A stretch of 64,000 nucleotides of DNA from an uncultured Eubacteriales bacterium. GTDB taxonomy: Bacteria; Bacillota; Clostridia; TANB77; CAG-508. Where the stretch lies: contig CADAHH010000003.1 of assembly GCA_902787685.1 (NCBI GenBank), positions 49,472 to 113,471 on the forward strand, given 5' to 3'. The notes under the pieces are model-generated. The model saw only the letters and a program-made list of their open reading frames with translations, did not search any database and had not been told where the DNA came from. Each line of letters starts with the position of its first letter. Positions within the stretch are counted from its first letter, which is position 1. Both the position numbers and the translations under genes were made by a program. This document shows, piece by piece, positions 38,993 to 46,478 of the stretch.

Positions 38993-39304
38993 AGCCACTT
39001 GTCCGAATCGAACGGACGACCTACTGATTCATACCACTACAATTTTCATTGCCATAAATAATTTATGTTTGCGGTCTGGACTTTCTCTTTACCATAGTTT
39101 GATAACCTTAGGTACATCGTATAAAGTCTCTACACTCGAAAATTACTTTTCTAGCTCGGGATTAACATATAATTTCTTATTTAGTCTTCCCCGAATTAGC
39201 GATGTCCACTTTATAAGTTTCCTTATAAAGGTGCAAGATAGTTCAAAATAAATATTTTTATTTCTCCCACAAGTCAGTTGCTCTACCAGCTGAGCTAAAG
39301 TGGC
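38993..39304 (-). tRNA. tRNA-Thr (TGT) split by a group I intron
   Basis: 5' exon 39269-39304 and 3' exon 38993-39029 join to a complete cloverleaf. The acceptor is GCCACTT / AAGTGGC, the anticodon stem ACTGA / TCAGT with loop CTTGTAA (anticodon TGT), and the T-arm GTCCG TTCGATT CGGAC. CCA is encoded at 38990-38992. The interruption lies between anticodon base 36 and base 37. Confidence 0.9.
39030..39268 (-). ncRNA. Group I intron inside tRNA-Thr
   Basis: 239 nt. On the minus strand the 5' exon ends in T and the intron ends in G, as required for group I splicing. P5-like pairing is TCGGG / CCCGA. P7 pairing is between GACTTT in GTAGAGACTTTATAC and AAAGTC in AAAGAGAAAGTCC, matching the R and S consensus elements. 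A stem CTTTATAAG / CTTATAAAG is capped by a GAAA tetraloop. There is no internal coding sequence. It most resembles the small IC3-type introns of bacterial tRNA genes. Confidence 0.85.
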
Positions 39305-39331
39305 GTATTCCTTATTAAATTAAAATGTTGG

Positions 39332-39403
39332 TGACCCCTACGGGAATCGAACCCATGTCTCCGCCGTGAAAGGGCGATGTCTTAACCGCTTGACCAAGGG
39401 GCC
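39332..39403 (-). tRNA. tRNA-Glu (TTC)
   Basis: Acceptor GGCCCCT / AGGGGTC, anticodon loop CTTTCAC with anticodon TTC, and T-arm ATGGGTTCGATTCCCGT. CCA is encoded at 39329-39331. Confidence 0.93.
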
Positions 39404-39408
39404 ATTGG

Positions 39409-39481
39409 TGAGCTATCCGCGACTCGAACGCGGGACAACTTGATTAAAAGTCAAGTGCTCTACCACCTGAGCTAATAGCCC
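39409..39481 (-). tRNA. tRNA-Lys (TTT)
   Basis: Acceptor GGGCTAT / ATAGCTC, anticodon stem CTTGA / TCAAG with loop CTTTTAA and anticodon TTT, and T-arm CCGCGTTCGAGTCGCGG. CCA is encoded at 39406-39408. It is first of the leftward Lys-Glu-Thr tRNA cluster. Confidence 0.94.
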
Positions 39482-39571
39482 GTCACCAGTCTGTATACAC
39501 ACAGAACATTACTTATTGTACTATGTTTTAATATTTTTGTCAATACTTTTTTGAAAAAATATTGACTTTTT

Positions 39572-39754
39572 TTATTTGTTTAACATTTCAAGTACTTCAT
39601 TTACATCAATTCCATGTACTTCACAAGCTTCTTCTAGAGTTTCTCCAAGTGCTGCAGGACATGAAAGACAGTGCATACCTACTTCTAACAAAATTTCTGA
39701 TTTTTCTGGAGCTTGTTCTAAAATGTCTCCAATTATAGTATCTTTATTAAACAT
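39572..39754 (-). CDS. DUF1858 domain protein
   Basis: A 60-residue soluble protein, MFNKDTIIGDILEQAPEKSEILLEVGMHCLSCPAALGETLEEACEVHGIDVNEVLEMLNK in outline, which is the complete DUF1858 domain. The conserved pair of Cys in HCLSCP suggests metal or redox chemistry; related proteins occur beside hybrid cluster or iron-sulfur enzymes, none of which is adjacent here. The start ATG lies 8 bases after AAGGAGGG. Confidence 0.88.
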   Translation of the reverse strand: MFNKDTIIGDILEQAPEKSEILLEVGMHCLSCPAALGETLEEACEVHGIDVNEVLEMLNK

Positions 39755-39909
39755 ATTACCCTCCTTTTAGACAGTTTTTAGTTCAAATATACTTATATAA
39801 CTAAAAATTAAATTATATCATAAAACTAATTTTATCATATTTTTTCAAAAAAGTATAGACAAAATGTAAAAAAGATGATATATTATGAAACTGCAAGGTG
39901 GTGAATGAC

Positions 39910-40077
39910 ATAAAAAATTTAATTAATTTTTTCTTTATAACATTTATTATTAATATTTTTATAACTTTATATTCAATTTATTATTTTTTTGATTTTAAAA
40001 TTTTTCAAAAAAAGCAAGGTTTAAAATTAAATATTAAAAAAAACACTATGGGAATAGAAAGGAAGGATAAAAGATAA
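39910..40077 (+). CDS. Small membrane protein at head of T4SS operon, apparent ATA start
   Basis: A 55-residue frame: IKNLINFFFITFIINIFITLYSIYYFFDF forms one membrane helix, followed by a basic tail ending IERKDKR. The proposed start is ATA at 39910-39912, 8 bases after AAGGTGG (39895-39901). In-frame GTG codons at 39898 and 39901 exist but overlap the Shine-Dalgarno sequence itself. Its TAA stop overlaps the ATA start proposed for virD4 in the four bases ATAA, just as ATGA overlaps couple genes elsewhere. It has no known family. Expression is supported only by this organisation. Confidence 0.5.
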   Translation: MKNLINFFFITFIINIFITLYSIYYFFDFKIFQKKQGLKLNIKKNTMGIERKDKR

Positions 40078-41762
40078 AAAGATTTATTTTTTGTACCTTA
40101 TTTGTAATAATAGTTTTTTTATCATGTTTTAAATTTTTATCTCCTGTATTCTTTTCAGAAGAAATTATTATTTCATATGGATTAAAACCAATAGATATTT
40201 CAAATCAAAGTCATAATTTGTGGGTGTTTATAAAAACATTATATATAATAGTATTTGTTAGTTCAAATTATATTATAAGTGATTTTTTTTATAAAAAATT
40301 TCTGTATAAAAAATCAGATACAAATGATTGTAAGAATATTATAAATATTAATGAAAAACATAATGAAATAAGTCTTCTAGTTGGATATGATTTTGAGACA
40401 CATGAAAATATTATTTTACCTGAACATGCATTATACCAAAACTTTTTAATTACAGGAACAATAGGAAGTGGAAAAACAAGCTCTGCAATGTATCCATTTA
40501 CAGAACAGTTAATAAAATACAATTTTTTAAATCAAGATAAAAAAATTGGGATGCTGATTTTAGATGTAAAAGGAAACTATTATAACCAAGTAAAACAATA
40601 TGCTAATAAATATAATTTAAATGATGATTTAATAATTATAGAATTAAATTCAAATATTAAATACAATCCTTTAGATAAGCCTAATTTAAAACCATCTGTT
40701 TTAGCTAATAGATTAAAAACAATTTTAGAATTATTTTCAGAAAATAATTCTGAGAGTTATTGGCTAGATAAAGCAGAGCAAGTATTACAGGAAAGTATTA
40801 AATTATGTAGATGTTATAATGATGGATATGTTACATTTCAAGAGATTCATAAATTAATTACTATTGAAGATTATTATAAAGAAAAAATTGAAATTCTAAA
40901 AGAAAGATTTTTAACCTCAAAATTTAATCAAGAGCAAATATTTGAATTAAATAGTGCTTTAGATTTTTTTCAAAAAGAATTTTCTAATTTAGATCAAAGA
41001 ACAGTATCAATATTAAAATCTGAAATTACCAGAATAACGAGTACTTTTGTTTCTGATTATTCTGTATTAAAAACATTTTCTCCCCAAAAAGAAGAACTAA
41101 CATTTAATGGTTTTGAAGAAGTTATTAAAAAAGGGAAAATTGTAGTTTTAAATATGAATACTGCGGAATATAGAAATTTATCTAAAATAATTGCTGCTTA
41201 TTTAAAATTAGATTTTCAAACAGAAATAATGCTTAATTTATCAAAAGGAGAGCAAAAAACAACTGCATTTATATGTGATGAATATGCAGAATATGTAACA
41301 AAAACAGATAGTGAATTTTTCTCTTTAAGTAGAGAAGCAAAATGTATTAATATAGTTAGTACACAAAGCTATTCATCAATAAAAAATACACTAAAAGATG
41401 AAACATCAGTAAAAGTAATATGTCAAAATTTAATTAATAAGATTTGGTTTAGAACAGATGATATTTTAACAATTGAAGAAGCTCAAAAACAGCTAGGGAA
41501 AGAAGAAAAAGAAAAAACATCAAAAAATATTTCAGAAAATGCAAAAGAAACAAAATATAATTATTTTACAAAATCTTTTATTAATAAAGACTCAAGTATT
41601 TCTGAGAGCTTAAATCTTTATACACAAAATGATTATATTTATGAAACAAATTATTTTACACAAGAATTACAAACATTTACAGCTATTGTATTTTTATCTG
41701 ATGGAAATAAAATATTAAAACCAAGAAAAATAGGGTTATTTCCATATTTTAATTCTAATTAA
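40074..41762 (+). CDS. virD4: VirD4/TraG-family T4SS coupling protein, apparent ATA start
   Basis: ATPase that brings substrates to a type IV secretion channel. The frame is open from the stop at 40068-40070 and encodes a clear first membrane helix (FIFCTLFVIIVFLSCFKFL) and a second (YIIVFVSSNYIISDFFY) before the soluble domain. The only candidate start before the first helix is ATA 40074, 7 bases after GGAAGG; the later TTG 40218 would lose a helix and has no ribosome site. From ATA it has 562 residues. Walker A is GTIGSGKTSS (about 128-137), with MLILDVKGNYY following. Walker B is FICDEYAEYV (about 398-407), then STQSYSS. The gene heads virD4-pilin-virB6-prgI, whose expected VirB4 partner is at 15.1 kb. 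Confidence 0.85.
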   Translation: MKRFIFCTLFVIIVFLSCFKFLSPVFFSEEIIISYGLKPIDISNQSHNLWVFIKTLYIIVFVSSNYIISDFFYKKFLYKKSDTNDCKNIININEKHNEISLLVGYDFETHENIILPEHALYQNFLITGTIGSGKTSSAMYPFTEQLIKYNFLNQDKKIGMLILDVKGNYYNQVKQYANKYNLNDDLIIIELNSNIKYNPLDKPNLKPSVLANRLKTILELFSENNSESYWLDKAEQVLQESIKLCRCYNDGYVTFQEIHKLITIEDYYKEKIEILKERFLTSKFNQEQIFELNSALDFFQKEFSNLDQRTVSILKSEITRITSTFVSDYSVLKTFSPQKEELTFNGFEEVIKKGKIVVLNMNTAEYRNLSKIIAAYLKLDFQTEIMLNLSKGEQKTTAFICDEYAEYVTKTDSEFFSLSREAKCINIVSTQSYSSIKNTLKDETSVKVICQNLINKIWFRTDDILTIEEAQKQLGKEEKEKTSKNISENAKETKYNYFTKSFINKDSSISESLNLYTQNDYIYETNYFTQELQTFTAIVFLSDGNKILKPRKIGLFPYFNSN

Positions 41763-41799
41763 TATGTAAGTGTTTTAATGGAAAGGAGATATATAAATT

Positions 41800-42138
41800 A
41801 TGAAAAAGACAAAAATTAGATTTTTTGTAAAATTTATTTTGATATTATCAATTATATTAGTTAGTTTTACTCTTTTTAGTACAAGCTTTGGACTTGGTAC
41901 TCCTAAACTTGTAAGTACAATGGAAAAAGCATTTGAAAATATAGAATCTTGGCTTATAAAACTAGCTACACCAATGGCTGCCGTAGCAGTCGGCTCTGGT
42001 TTGTTTATGCAAAAATTTAGTTTTGGAGATGAGGAAAAAATAAGAACTGGGAAAAAACTTGTAAAAACTGCATTATTTTCATATGCGTTTGTATTAGCAA
42101 TAGATCTTGTTCTTTCAGCTATTCAATCTTTAATATAG
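41800..42138 (+). CDS. VirB2/TrbC-like pilin or small T4SS membrane subunit
   Basis: A 112-residue protein with a long N-terminal signal-like helix FFVKFILILSIILVSFTLFSTSFG and two further hydrophobic helices (LIKLATPMAAVAVGSGLFM; FSYAFVLAIDLVLSAIQSLI) separated by a charged loop. This is the topology of VirB2/TrbC-type pilin subunits of Gram-positive conjugation systems. It lies between virD4 and the VirB6-like gene, the usual position. AAGGAGATATATAA precedes the ATG. Assignment rests on topology and context. Confidence 0.7.
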   Translation: MKKTKIRFFVKFILILSIILVSFTLFSTSFGLGTPKLVSTMEKAFENIESWLIKLATPMAAVAVGSGLFMQKFSFGDEEKIRTGKKLVKTALFSYAFVLAIDLVLSAIQSLI

Positions 42139-42149
42139 GATGTGGTTAA

Positions 42150-43023
42150 TTGGAAAATACAAGTGAAATAACAAATAATATCATTAATACAATTAACACA
42201 ATATTTGGAAATCTTTTTTCTTCAGTAGATAGCAGTTTATATGAAATTCTAGATGATCTTGTTTTTATTAATAATAATGTTTTAAAAGATAAATATTTTA
42301 GTAATATATTTGGAATATCAACTAATAATGGAATATTACTAATTGCAAATTCACTATTAGTAGGATTTGTTTTGTATTATTCAGCAAGGCTTATGTTGTC
42401 GAATTTTACGTATCAAAGAACAGAGAATCCTGCACAATTTGTTGTAAAATGCATTATATTTGGAATTTGTATGAATAGTAGCTTTTTTATAATAGAGCAA
42501 ATTATAAATTTGAATTTTAATGTTTGTTCATTGATTAGAAGCCTAGGGGAAGATATGTTTCGGAAAAAACATTTGCTTTTCTGAACTGATAAACGAAATA
42601 AATAAAAATTTATCAATGGATACAATTAGTATAAATGTTTTTTCTCTAGATGGCATAATTAAAGGGACTATAACTGTATCATTATTAAATCTTGTATTTT
42701 CATATTCACTAAGATATGTAATGGTAAAAATTCTTATTTTACTGGCTCCATTTGCTTTTTTATCTTTAACAATGGAAAATACAGCTCATTTTTTTAAATC
42801 ATGGTATAGAAATCTGTTTTCTTTATTATTTGTTCAGATAATGGTAGCAATTGTATTATTATTACTATTTTCTATGGATTATTCAAAAGCAAATTTATTA
42901 AACAAATTTATTTATTTGGGTGGTATTTATGCATTAATAAGATCAAATTCCATTGTTAGAGAATTATTTGGAGGAATGTCAACAGCTGTACAATCAGGGA
43001 TCTCGAGATTGAAAGTCAAATGA
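42150..43023 (+). CDS. VirB6/TrbL-like T4SS channel protein, requires a +1 shift at an in-frame CGG
   Basis: Starting at TTG 42150, the first 137 codons encode an N-terminal soluble part and two membrane helices (GILLIANSLLVGFVLYYSARLML; FVVKCIIFGICMNSSFFII). The frame then meets CGG at 42561-42563 after SLGEDMF. Unshifted it ends nine codons later. Skipping the C and reading GGA gives KNICFSELINEINKNLSMDTISINVF and the remaining helices (VMVKILILLAPFAFLSL; LFVQIMVAIVLLLLFSM) to a stop at 43021-43023, about 290 residues, with the C-terminal GGMSTAVQSGISRLK often seen in such proteins. This is the expected polytopic component between pilin and PrgI. The disruption is of the same CGGA type as in rnpA. 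Confidence 0.8.
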
Positions 43024-43033
43024 TGATTTGTAT

Positions 43034-43113
43034 GATGGAAGGTTGGAAATTGGAGGTGGGAAGTGAGAGGTGAGAGGTTGAAGGTGGGAAGTGAGAAGTA
43101 GGAAGGAGAAGAT
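43034..43113 (+). repeat. Purine-rich degenerate tandem repeat between VirB6-like gene and prgI
   Basis: About 80 bases made of GGAAGGTT, GGAGGTGGGAAGTGAG, AGGTGAGAGGTTGAAGG and GTGGGAAGTGAGAAGTAGG units, almost without C. Its last unit, GGAAGGAG, doubles as the ribosome site of prgI. Related strings are at 1826-1846, 6571-6631 (opposite strand), 15121-15136 and 17940-17960. Confidence 0.7.
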
Positions 43114-43114
43114 A

Positions 43115-43396
43115 ATGAAATTTATTTTTCCGCAAAATTATAAATTTAATAGTAAGTTATTTGGATTAATAGACATTCAAACCGCTGTTGTAAGTGCAAT
43201 ATGGGCTGGAATAATGTATTTGATTATAAATCTTTTATTTAAAAGTTTATATATTAAAGTTTGTGTATTCATAATAACAGTTTTTCCAGTTGCTATTTTT
43301 AGTATAGTTGGTGTTAATGGAGAAAATATAATTAATGTTGCAATATATATGACTAAATTTATGATGAGGAGAAGAATTATGTTTTATAGTAAATAA
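43115..43396 (+). CDS. prgI: PrgI-family T4SS membrane protein
   Basis: A 93-residue protein from the ATG at 43115, chosen because GGAAGGAGAAGATA precedes it and upstream in-frame codons are purine repeat. The sequence MKFIFPQNYKFNSKLFGLIDIQTAVVSAIWAGIMYLIINLLF with two membrane helices and the tail MTKFMMRRRIMFYSK is typical of PrgI proteins. In Gram-positive conjugation operons PrgI is almost always followed by VirB4. Here nothing of the T4SS follows, and VirB4 is found 28 kb upstream at 15.1 kb. Confidence 0.85.
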   Translation: MKFIFPQNYKFNSKLFGLIDIQTAVVSAIWAGIMYLIINLLFKSLYIKVCVFIITVFPVAIFSIVGVNGENIINVAIYMTKFMMRRRIMFYSK

Positions 43397-43503
43397 AGAT
43401 AGAACGGTGAAAGAACTTTTTTATATTTGATTGAGTGATATAACCAATTTTTAATAATAAATTAAAAATTGAATATAATATATAATAGTGTAAAGAATTT
43501 GTA

Positions 43504-43532
43504 TTGACAATATCTTTATTAAGTAATATAAT
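43504..43532 (+). promoter_or_regulatory. Promoter of relB copy 1
   Basis: TTGACA 43504-43509 and TATAAT 43527-43532 with 17-bp spacing. Confidence 0.8.
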
Positions 43533-43556
43533 GATTATTAGAAAGAGGTGATTTAT

Positions 43557-43829
43557 ATGGCTCAAACACTAGTTAATTTTCGAATAGATAAAGAGGTAAA
43601 AGAAGGTATGGAAAAAATATGCAAAGAGTTAGGAATAAATATGAGTACAGCATTTAATATATTTGCAAAAAAAATGATTCGAGAAAAGAGAATTCCTTTT
43701 GAAGTTTCTGTGGATCCTTTTTATTCTGAAAGTAATATAGAAGCTTTAAAAGAATCAATAAAACAATTAGAAGAAGGTAAAGTTGTTAAAAAATCTATTG
43801 AAACATTACAGGAGATGGTAGATGAATAA
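43557..43829 (+). CDS. relB: RelB/DinJ-type antitoxin, copy 1
   Basis: A 90-residue ribbon-helix-helix antitoxin starting at ATG 43557 behind AGAGGTGA. AQTLVNFRIDKEVKEGMEKICKELGINMSTAFNIFAKKMIREKRIPFEVSVDPFYSESNIEALKESI is closely similar to copy 2 at 46479, including IPFE.S.DPFYSE. Its downstream toxin is broken, so it is now an orphan unless it cross-neutralises the YoeB of the second locus. Confidence 0.9.
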   Translation: MAQTLVNFRIDKEVKEGMEKICKELGINMSTAFNIFAKKMIREKRIPFEVSVDPFYSESNIEALKESIKQLEEGKVVKKSIETLQEMVDE

Positions 43830-44091
43830 TAAGATATTATTTACTGAAAAGGTTGGGCAGAATATTGTTACTGGCAAACTAAAGATAAGAAAACATTAAA
43901 GAAGATAAACCGGATTAATTGCAGATATTGCAAGAAATGGTTTTAATGGTATGGGAAAGCCAGAACCTTTAAAAAATGAATTTAGTGGATTTTGGAGTAG
44001 AAGAATTGATGAGAAAAATAGAATTGTATATAGAATAAAAGACTATAACATAGAGATTGTTCAATGTAAAGGTCATTACAATTATAAGTAA
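43822..44091 (+). pseudogene. yoeB: Broken YoeB toxin gene, copy 1
   Basis: Overlaps the relB stop like the intact copy 2. It starts MNNKILFTEK, then one base is missing near 43853, which would restore GWAEYCYWQTKDKKTLKKIN. In that shifted frame CGG appears at 43911-43913 and skipping its C leads into LIADIARNGFNGMGKPEPLKNEFSGFWSRRIDEKNRIVYRIKDYNIEIVQCKGHYNYK. The total span of 270 bases equals an intact gene because the two lesions cancel in length. The first lesion has no recoding signature, so this is most likely a dead toxin. Confidence 0.8.
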
Positions 44092-44115
44092 TAAATGAAA
44101 AGGAGATTATAATAT

Positions 44116-44312
44116 ATGAATTGTGCAATGTGTGGTATTAAGGCATGTAAAAACAATGAAGCATAGGTCATGATTCATTATTTTTTAAATATTCAGAAGC
44201 ACCAGTTACAGTTTTAGCTGTTAAAGATAGAGTTTTGGCTCATAATCCTTTAGGTGCAGTGTATTTATCAGAAAGCGCATATAAGAAAAAGATGTTTCCA
44301 CCAAAAGAATAG
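44116..44312 (+). pseudogene. Internally deleted DUF1847-like metal-binding protein
   Basis: The start [16 protein letters not shown] stops at 44164-44166. The segment [42 protein letters not shown] then runs in another frame to a stop at 44310-44312. Both halves look like the ends of one roughly 200-residue Cys-rich protein whose middle has been lost. Family name is from memory of the CxxCxxxxC start and the DRVLAHNP end. Confidence 0.65.
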
Positions 44313-44386
44313 TTTGTAACTTACAAAATCAAAATTTAATCTTGAAATTTTGTAAAAAAATGATATAATTTGTCAAGGTGATGGAT

Positions 44387-45370
44387 ATGAAATTAGAACA
44401 AAATGACAAATCTATTATGTTCTCTACAACAGAGATTCCAGATATATTTTTATCAAACAATATTGGGAGTGTGCCTGGAGATTACTTAAAAATATATTTA
44501 TATCTTGTGTATTTATCAAAATATAATATGGATATTAATATAAATGATTTATCTAAAAAGCTTGCGCTTTCTATAAATGTAATGAATGAAGGAATGAAAT
44601 ACCTTGAAAAAGAAGGTTTTATATTAAGAAAGCCAACTGGCTTTGTAGTAGTAGATTTACAAGAAAAAACATTACATGATTTATATATTTTAAAAATGCA
44701 AAGTAGTCAAGAAAAAATTGCTCAAAATTCAAAAAATAAACAAAGAATTAAATTAATGGAGTATTTGAATAACACATATTTTCAAGGAATAATGGGGCCA
44801 ACTTGGTATACGGATATTGATACTTGGATGGATAAGTATGGTTTTGATGAACAAGTTATGATTAACCTATTTGATTATTGCTATTCAAAATCTGCACTTC
44901 ATAAGAATTATGTACAAGTTGTTGCTGAAAGTTGGGGATTAAATAAAGTCAAAAATTTAGATGATTTAGAAAATTATTATAGAGAGCAAGAAAAACTAAT
45001 GAAAATGAAAAAAGATATTGCTAAAAAACTTGGAAGAAGAAGCGGTTTAACTCAATATGAAGAAGCATATATTGAAACATGGGTTAATGAATATAAATAT
45101 GATATGTCAATTATAGAAATAGCATTAAAACAAACTACCTCACGTGCAAATGCAAGTTTTGAATATATAAACAATATTATTAAAGATTGGAATGAAAGAA
45201 ACTTAAGAACACCTGCACAAGTTAGTCAATTTTTAGAAGAAAGAAAACAAAAAAATAAGAAAACAAAAGAAATTAATAAACAGGTTAAGAAAGAAAATTT
45301 TGAACAAAGAGAATACAGTAATTTAAGCTTTTTGTATGCAAACAAACCATCTGAAACCTCAAATGCATAA
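44387..45370 (+). CDS. DnaD-like replication initiation protein
   Basis: A 327-residue protein from the ATG at 44387 behind AAGGTGATGG. The N-terminal winged helix region (about 20-85; VPGDYLKIYLYLVYLSKYN ... LSKKLALSINVMNEGMKYLEKEGFILRK) and the C-terminal DnaB_2 domains (two copies around 140-200 and 205-275, the last with YIETWVNEYKYDMSIIEIALKQTTSRANASFEYINNIIKDW) are those of DnaD/DnaB primosome proteins. The tail is basic. It is followed 29 bases on by the helicase loader DnaI, so the two form the DnaC-helicase loading unit. Confidence 0.9.
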   Translation: MKLEQNDKSIMFSTTEIPDIFLSNNIGSVPGDYLKIYLYLVYLSKYNMDININDLSKKLALSINVMNEGMKYLEKEGFILRKPTGFVVVDLQEKTLHDLYILKMQSSQEKIAQNSKNKQRIKLMEYLNNTYFQGIMGPTWYTDIDTWMDKYGFDEQVMINLFDYCYSKSALHKNYVQVVAESWGLNKVKNLDDLENYYREQEKLMKMKKDIAKKLGRRSGLTQYEEAYIETWVNEYKYDMSIIEIALKQTTSRANASFEYINNIIKDWNERNLRTPAQVSQFLEERKQKNKKTKEINKQVKKENFEQREYSNLSFLYANKPSETSNA

Positions 45371-45399
45371 TAAAAGGTTGGTTAAAGAAAGGACTGTCT

Positions 45400-46410
45400 A
45401 TGCCAAATAGAGATTTAGATAATATACTTGTGGAATATGAACAACAACGTAGGATAGCTGAGGTTGATTTGGAAAAAAGGAAAAAAGAATTATACAATAA
45501 ACAACCTAGGCTTCTAGAAATAGAAGATGAAATTAATAAAATATCTATAAATAAAACAAAAAGTATTTTATTAAATGAAATGACAAATGATGCAGAAGCT
45601 AAATTTAATAATGATTTAAATAAATTAAAAGATGAACAAGTAAGATTATTAAAAAAAGAAAATTTAACTTTAGATTTCCTTAAGCCTAAATATAAATGTA
45701 CAAAATGTAATGATACAGGTTTTATTAAATTTGAAAATCAGAAAACTCAAATGTGTACTTGTTTAAAACAAAAACTAATTGATATTTCATATAATAAATC
45801 AAATCTAAGTAATTTACAAAAAGAAAATTTTGATAATTTTAACGAAAATATATTTTCAGCTGAAATTAATGAAAAAAAATATAAAATGAACATTTCACCT
45901 AGAGATAATATAATAAACATTAAAAATGCAAGTATGAATTTTGTAAAAAAATTTGATGATATAAATACTAAAAACTTGTTTTTCACCGGCAATACTGGAC
46001 TTGGAAAGACATATATGACAAATTGTATAGCAAATGAGCTTATTAAACATGGGAAAATAGTTTTATACCAAACAGCACCTGTTTTATTAGAAACAATTAT
46101 TGACAATAAATTTACAAAATACAAAACTACAGACACAAATGATTTTTATAACCAAGTTTTAACAGCAGATTTATTAATAATTGATGACTTGGGTACTGAA
46201 TATCAAAATAGTCTTAAACTAAGCGAATTGTTTACTATACTTAATACAAGAGCATTAAATCTAAATAATAAATTAACTAGAACAATTATTTCAAGCAATT
46301 TAAGTATAGAGAAGATTTTTGAAGTTTATGAGGAAAGAATTGGCTCTAGAATAGCTGGTTTTTATAATATTTATTATTTTTTTGGAGAAGATTTAAGACT
46401 TTGTAAATAA
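45400..46410 (+). CDS. dnaI: DnaI/DnaC-type helicase loader
   Basis: A 336-residue AAA+ ATPase. The N-terminal part is a coiled coil (about 5-90), then a zinc ribbon CTKCNDTGFIKFENQKTQMCTC (about 102-123), then the ATPase domain with Walker A FTGNTGLGKTYM (about 198-209), Walker B LLIIDDLGTEYQN and sensor region RTIISSNLS. It ends SRIAGFYNIYYFFGEDLR with an arginine-finger-like R. The zinc ribbon and order after DnaD match B. subtilis DnaI-type loaders rather than transposon IstB. Confidence 0.92.
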   Translation: MPNRDLDNILVEYEQQRRIAEVDLEKRKKELYNKQPRLLEIEDEINKISINKTKSILLNEMTNDAEAKFNNDLNKLKDEQVRLLKKENLTLDFLKPKYKCTKCNDTGFIKFENQKTQMCTCLKQKLIDISYNKSNLSNLQKENFDNFNENIFSAEINEKKYKMNISPRDNIINIKNASMNFVKKFDDINTKNLFFTGNTGLGKTYMTNCIANELIKHGKIVLYQTAPVLLETIIDNKFTKYKTTDTNDFYNQVLTADLLIIDDLGTEYQNSLKLSELFTILNTRALNLNNKLTRTIISSNLSIEKIFEVYEERIGSRIAGFYNIYYFFGEDLRLCK

Positions 46411-46415
46411 AATTA

Positions 46416-46444
46416 TTGACAATGTGAATAAAATTTGATACAAT
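46416..46444 (+). promoter_or_regulatory. Promoter of relB copy 2
   Basis: TTGACA 46416-46421 and TACAAT 46439-46444 (17-bp spacing), starting 5 bases after the dnaI stop. Confidence 0.75.
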
Positions 46445-46478
46445 ACATATAATAATATAAAAAAGGAGTGTATTGTAT

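Noticed and set aside
39069-39251. Open frame of 60 codons within the tRNA cluster
   Set aside because: Lies inside the group I intron in antisense; the RNA structure accounts for the region.
43840-43865. Programmed -1 frameshift at GAA AAG G in the yoeB remnant
   Set aside because: The sequence is not a slippery heptamer and has no downstream stem-loop; a simple one-base deletion is more likely.
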